Positions 37,023 to 38,994 of a stretch of 38,994 bases of DNA are shown here, piece after piece. How positions within the stretch are numbered: position 1 is the first letter of the stretch; each line of letters starts with the position of its first letter. This stretch comes from Bacteroidota bacterium. Its GTDB lineage: Bacteria > Bacteroidota > Bacteroidia > Bacteroidales > F082. The stretch is from contig NYYH01000084.1 of the NCBI GenBank assembly GCA_002686705.1, positions 1-38,994 on the forward strand, written 5' to 3'. The translations under genes were made by a program, and so were the position numbers. The notes beneath the pieces are model-generated. The model saw only the letters and a program-made list of their open reading frames with translations, was not told the DNA's origin and searched no databases.

Positions 37023-37751
37023 TTAAGTGTATAGTCCTCCGTTTATACTTATAACCTCACCAGTAATATAGGATGCACCATCTCCAGCTAAAAAAGCTAC
37101 AAGATCAGCTACTTCTTCGGGTTTACCGAACCTGTTAACTGGAATAAGTTTTTTAAGTTCTTTTTCATCAAGTTCTTTGGTCATATCAGTTTTAATATAT
37201 CCAGGAGCAACAGCATTTACCGTTATATTTTTACGTCCTATTTCTTGAGCAAGCGATTTTGTAGCTCCTATAATCCCTGCTTTTGCAGCAGAATAGTTCG
37301 TTTGTCCAGGTAATCCTTTTAAACCTGATAGAGAAACAATATTTATAATTCTGCCCCATTTTTTGATAACCATATCTTTGATGAGTCCAGAAGTAATGTA
37401 ATAGAAGCTGTTAAGGTTTGTATTAATAACGCTACTCCAATCATCTTCTTCCATCCAAACCAACAATGCATCTTTCGATGTGCCAGCATTGTTAACAAGT
37501 ATTGCTATATAATCTTCAGGATGCTCTTCTTTCCAGTTGTCTAATACATTTCTTATTTGTTCACTATTGGTAACATCAAATTGTATTAGCTCCGCTTTTC
37601 CACCATCGGTTTCAATCTGTTCAAGTGTTTTTTCAGATGATGAGATATTTGAGTTATAGTGAATAAGCACAGTATAGCCCATTGTTGCTAGACGGATACA
37701 TATCGCACTCCCAATTCCTCCTGATCCTCCCGTTACTAAAGCATATTTCAT
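37023..37751 (-). CDS. 3-oxoacyl-ACP reductase (FabG-like SDR)
   Basis: This short-chain dehydrogenase reduces 3-oxoacyl-ACP with NADPH. The 242-residue protein has the cofactor motif TGGSGGIGSAI (7-17), NNAG at 87-90, and the catalytic Ser140, Tyr153 and Lys157 (YSAAKAG). The C-terminal AGDGASYITGEVISINGGLY is the FabG signature. All active-site residues are present. It sits between the PlsC-like gene (6 bp) and the ketosynthase (7 bp), so it is a dedicated reductase of this cluster rather than the housekeeping fabG. Confidence 0.9.
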   Translation of the reverse strand: MKYALVTGGSGGIGSAICIRLATMGYTVLIHYNSNISSSEKTLEQIETDGGKAELIQFDVTNSEQIRNVLDNWKEEHPEDYIAILVNNAGTSKDALLVWMEEDDWSSVINTNLNSFYYITSGLIKDMVIKKWGRIINIVSLSGLKGLPGQTNYSAAKAGIIGATKSLAQEIGRKNITVNAVAPGYIKTDMTKELDEKELKKLIPVNRFGKPEEVADLVAFLAGDGASYITGEVISINGGLYT

Positions 37752-37757
37752 CTATTC

Positions 37758-38891
37758 TTACAATTTTAATTTGTTGATTAATGGGTTGGCATATAATAAT
37801 AAGAATATCTTACGAATATCATCATTTTCATGTTGAGATATTTTTGTTGTTTGTGCATAACGGTTTTCTAAAATAACTCTAGTTTCATCGTTATAATTAT
37901 TATTAAATTCAGTTGAGTTGTTTAATAAGTCATAAGCAAGATAGTTAGAAGGCCAAAGTTTGTAATTATTGTAAATTTGATTGTCAACTATCTCAGCAAC
38001 CATAGAAATGAACTCATTATTATTAATATTTCGATTGTCAATTTTCAGGATCTCATTATTTATTGGAGTTCCCAATGATAGATGAATCCTTCCTTTTTCG
38101 CCTGTTAACCCACCAATCATACTGTTGAGATCTTCGTCATCAGATTTAACATACGTAGAATCCATAGATAAATATATTTCTCTTACTTTCATAGAATCAC
38201 ATGGTTCCCATTCATAAGACATTGCCACAGGTACAATATTTAGTTGAGTTAGCCAGCTTTTAATATCTGTGTCGCCTGATAAAGTTAACATTTTGAGTAT
38301 ACTGACATCAGTTTTATCAAATCCATTTTTAGCTCTTCCTTTTCTATGTGCAATCCAAACTGACTTGTTCAATTCAGCGATTGATTTCCTAATGTAAGTA
38401 GATAGGCGCTGAGAGTTTAAAAGTAGCTCTTTTGGGCTTCCTTCCCTGAAAACTGTAATCATTTGATTCGATTTTCCCAAATCAACAACTAATGGTGAAA
38501 CCATAAGGTTACTACCCCAGACTGATTGTGGAATTTTATAATCAAGTATGAGATGTACCAGACCAAGTATCGAAGAGTCAAGGACTATGTCACGGTGGGT
38601 ACCTAGATAAACATAGTTTGTGAGGTTATTAATGTTTTCAAATCCTGAGTGGGTAATTCCTTCTGTTGTTTTATCCAAAATTGATAGTACAGCTTCCAAT
38701 GTTAAAGCTCTCTGAAATTCTGTTATGTTATTTGCCTTCTTTACATTTGATATTACTATTTTCTTTTTCTCAGGAGTAAATAGATAATCCATCATATGAT
38801 GAAATGCATTATCAGCAAGTATTCGTGGTATAGCTGACCGAATCTCCTGGTCATTGTAGGGTCTTATTTCGTCGAACTCATGTTCCTCCAT
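37758..38891 (-). CDS. PlsC-superfamily acyltransferase
   Basis: The 377-residue protein is of the Bacteroidota family annotated as 1-acyl-glycerol-3-phosphate acyltransferase-like. It opens with EFDEIRPYNDQEIRSAIPRI, typical of this family. The catalytic histidine is in GTHRDIVLDSSIL (His99, with Asp101 and Asp105), a variant of the HX4D motif, and SNLMVSPLVVDLGKSN and HRKGRAKNG (about 182-190) are the later acceptor blocks. No membrane helix or signal peptide is evident. It is the first visible gene of the minus-strand cluster, 6 bp before the fabG-like gene, though an upstream gene past the window edge cannot be excluded. Related proteins also occur outside pigment clusters, so its role here is uncertain. 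Confidence 0.78.
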   Translation of the reverse strand: MEEHEFDEIRPYNDQEIRSAIPRILADNAFHHMMDYLFTPEKKKIVISNVKKANNITEFQRALTLEAVLSILDKTTEGITHSGFENINNLTNYVYLGTHRDIVLDSSILGLVHLILDYKIPQSVWGSNLMVSPLVVDLGKSNQMITVFREGSPKELLLNSQRLSTYIRKSIAELNKSVWIAHRKGRAKNGFDKTDVSILKMLTLSGDTDIKSWLTQLNIVPVAMSYEWEPCDSMKVREIYLSMDSTYVKSDDEDLNSMIGGLTGEKGRIHLSLGTPINNEILKIDNRNINNNEFISMVAEIVDNQIYNNYKLWPSNYLAYDLLNNSTEFNNNYNDETRVILENRYAQTTKISQHENDDIRKIFLLLYANPLINKLKL

Positions 38892-38907
38892 ATAAAAAAA
38901 TTATCAC

Positions 38908-38915
38908 CAAAATTA
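38908..38915 (-). promoter_or_regulatory. -7-like element (TAATTTTG) before the acyltransferase
   Basis: On the minus strand this is TAATTTTG, 16 bases before the ATG at 38891, matching TAnnTTTG. No -33 box at a good distance is visible in the remaining window. Confidence 0.38.
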
Positions 38916-38994
38916 ACCAATTATCCAGAATAAAAAAATTATTCATATTGTCAAATATCGATCGATCTAAAACATGAAATTGAAAATTTATCCA

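Noticed and set aside
38974..38994. ATG at 38974 that could start a plus-strand gene divergent from the acyltransferase
   Set aside because: Only seven codons remain in the window and no promoter element precedes it, so it cannot be supported.
1..38994. CRISPR arrays, tRNA or rRNA genes, insertion sequences or prophage
   Set aside because: No evenly spaced repeats, cloverleaf-like genes, transposase or integrase motifs were found on reading the window.

Overview
The window reads as chromosomal DNA of a Bacteroidota bacterium, most like the Bacteroidales/Marinilabiliales side of the phylum. The grounds are low G+C; two secreted proteins ending in type IX secretion (T9SS) sorting domains; the phylum-typical small families DUF5606 and DUF2795; a fused gamma-alpha KorA with KorB; and repeated TAnnTTTG (-7) promoter elements, some with a TTG/TTTG (-33) box. 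No tRNA, rRNA, CRISPR array, insertion sequence or phage gene was seen.

Left edge (1-2822): the 3' end of a type III restriction-modification mod gene, cut off upstream by stops in all frames, is followed 2 bp later by a SWIM zinc-finger gene and then by a G+C-richer non-coding patch. This looks like the worn end of an accessory/defence island. Next (2823-5714) come an APC-family amino-acid antiporter with a small membrane protein, and a convergent TPR lipoprotein gene.

Core metabolism (5882-18073): a DUF5606-pyrK-pyrD operon (NAD-dependent dihydroorotate dehydrogenase), an iron-sulfur APS reductase (cysH) and a MATE exporter. Then follow, on the minus strand, a 55-residue 2x[4Fe-4S] ferredoxin and sucA-sucB (2-oxoglutarate dehydrogenase E1/E2), and on the plus strand korA-korB (2-oxoglutarate:ferredoxin oxidoreductase). 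Both the NAD-linked and the ferredoxin-linked routes from 2-oxoglutarate to succinyl-CoA, plus a candidate electron carrier, therefore sit within 8 kb around one divergent control region.

Middle (18228-30958): a lipoprotein, dnaK, two tandem paralogous T9SS cargo proteins (1653 and 563 aa) with lamin-tail and choice-of-anchor-J modules, an unrecognised secreted protein and a SAM methyltransferase. Then (31043-33387) a LolD/MacB-type ABC ATPase, a PduO-type cobalamin adenosyltransferase, DUF2795, and a convergent exported MORN-repeat protein.

Right edge (33444-38915, minus strand): six tightly packed genes for a PlsC-like acyltransferase, FabG-like reductase, ketosynthase, acyl carrier protein, LpxL-like acyltransferase and O-methyltransferase. 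The set resembles part of an aryl-polyene/flexirubin-type pigment cluster that probably continues beyond the window.
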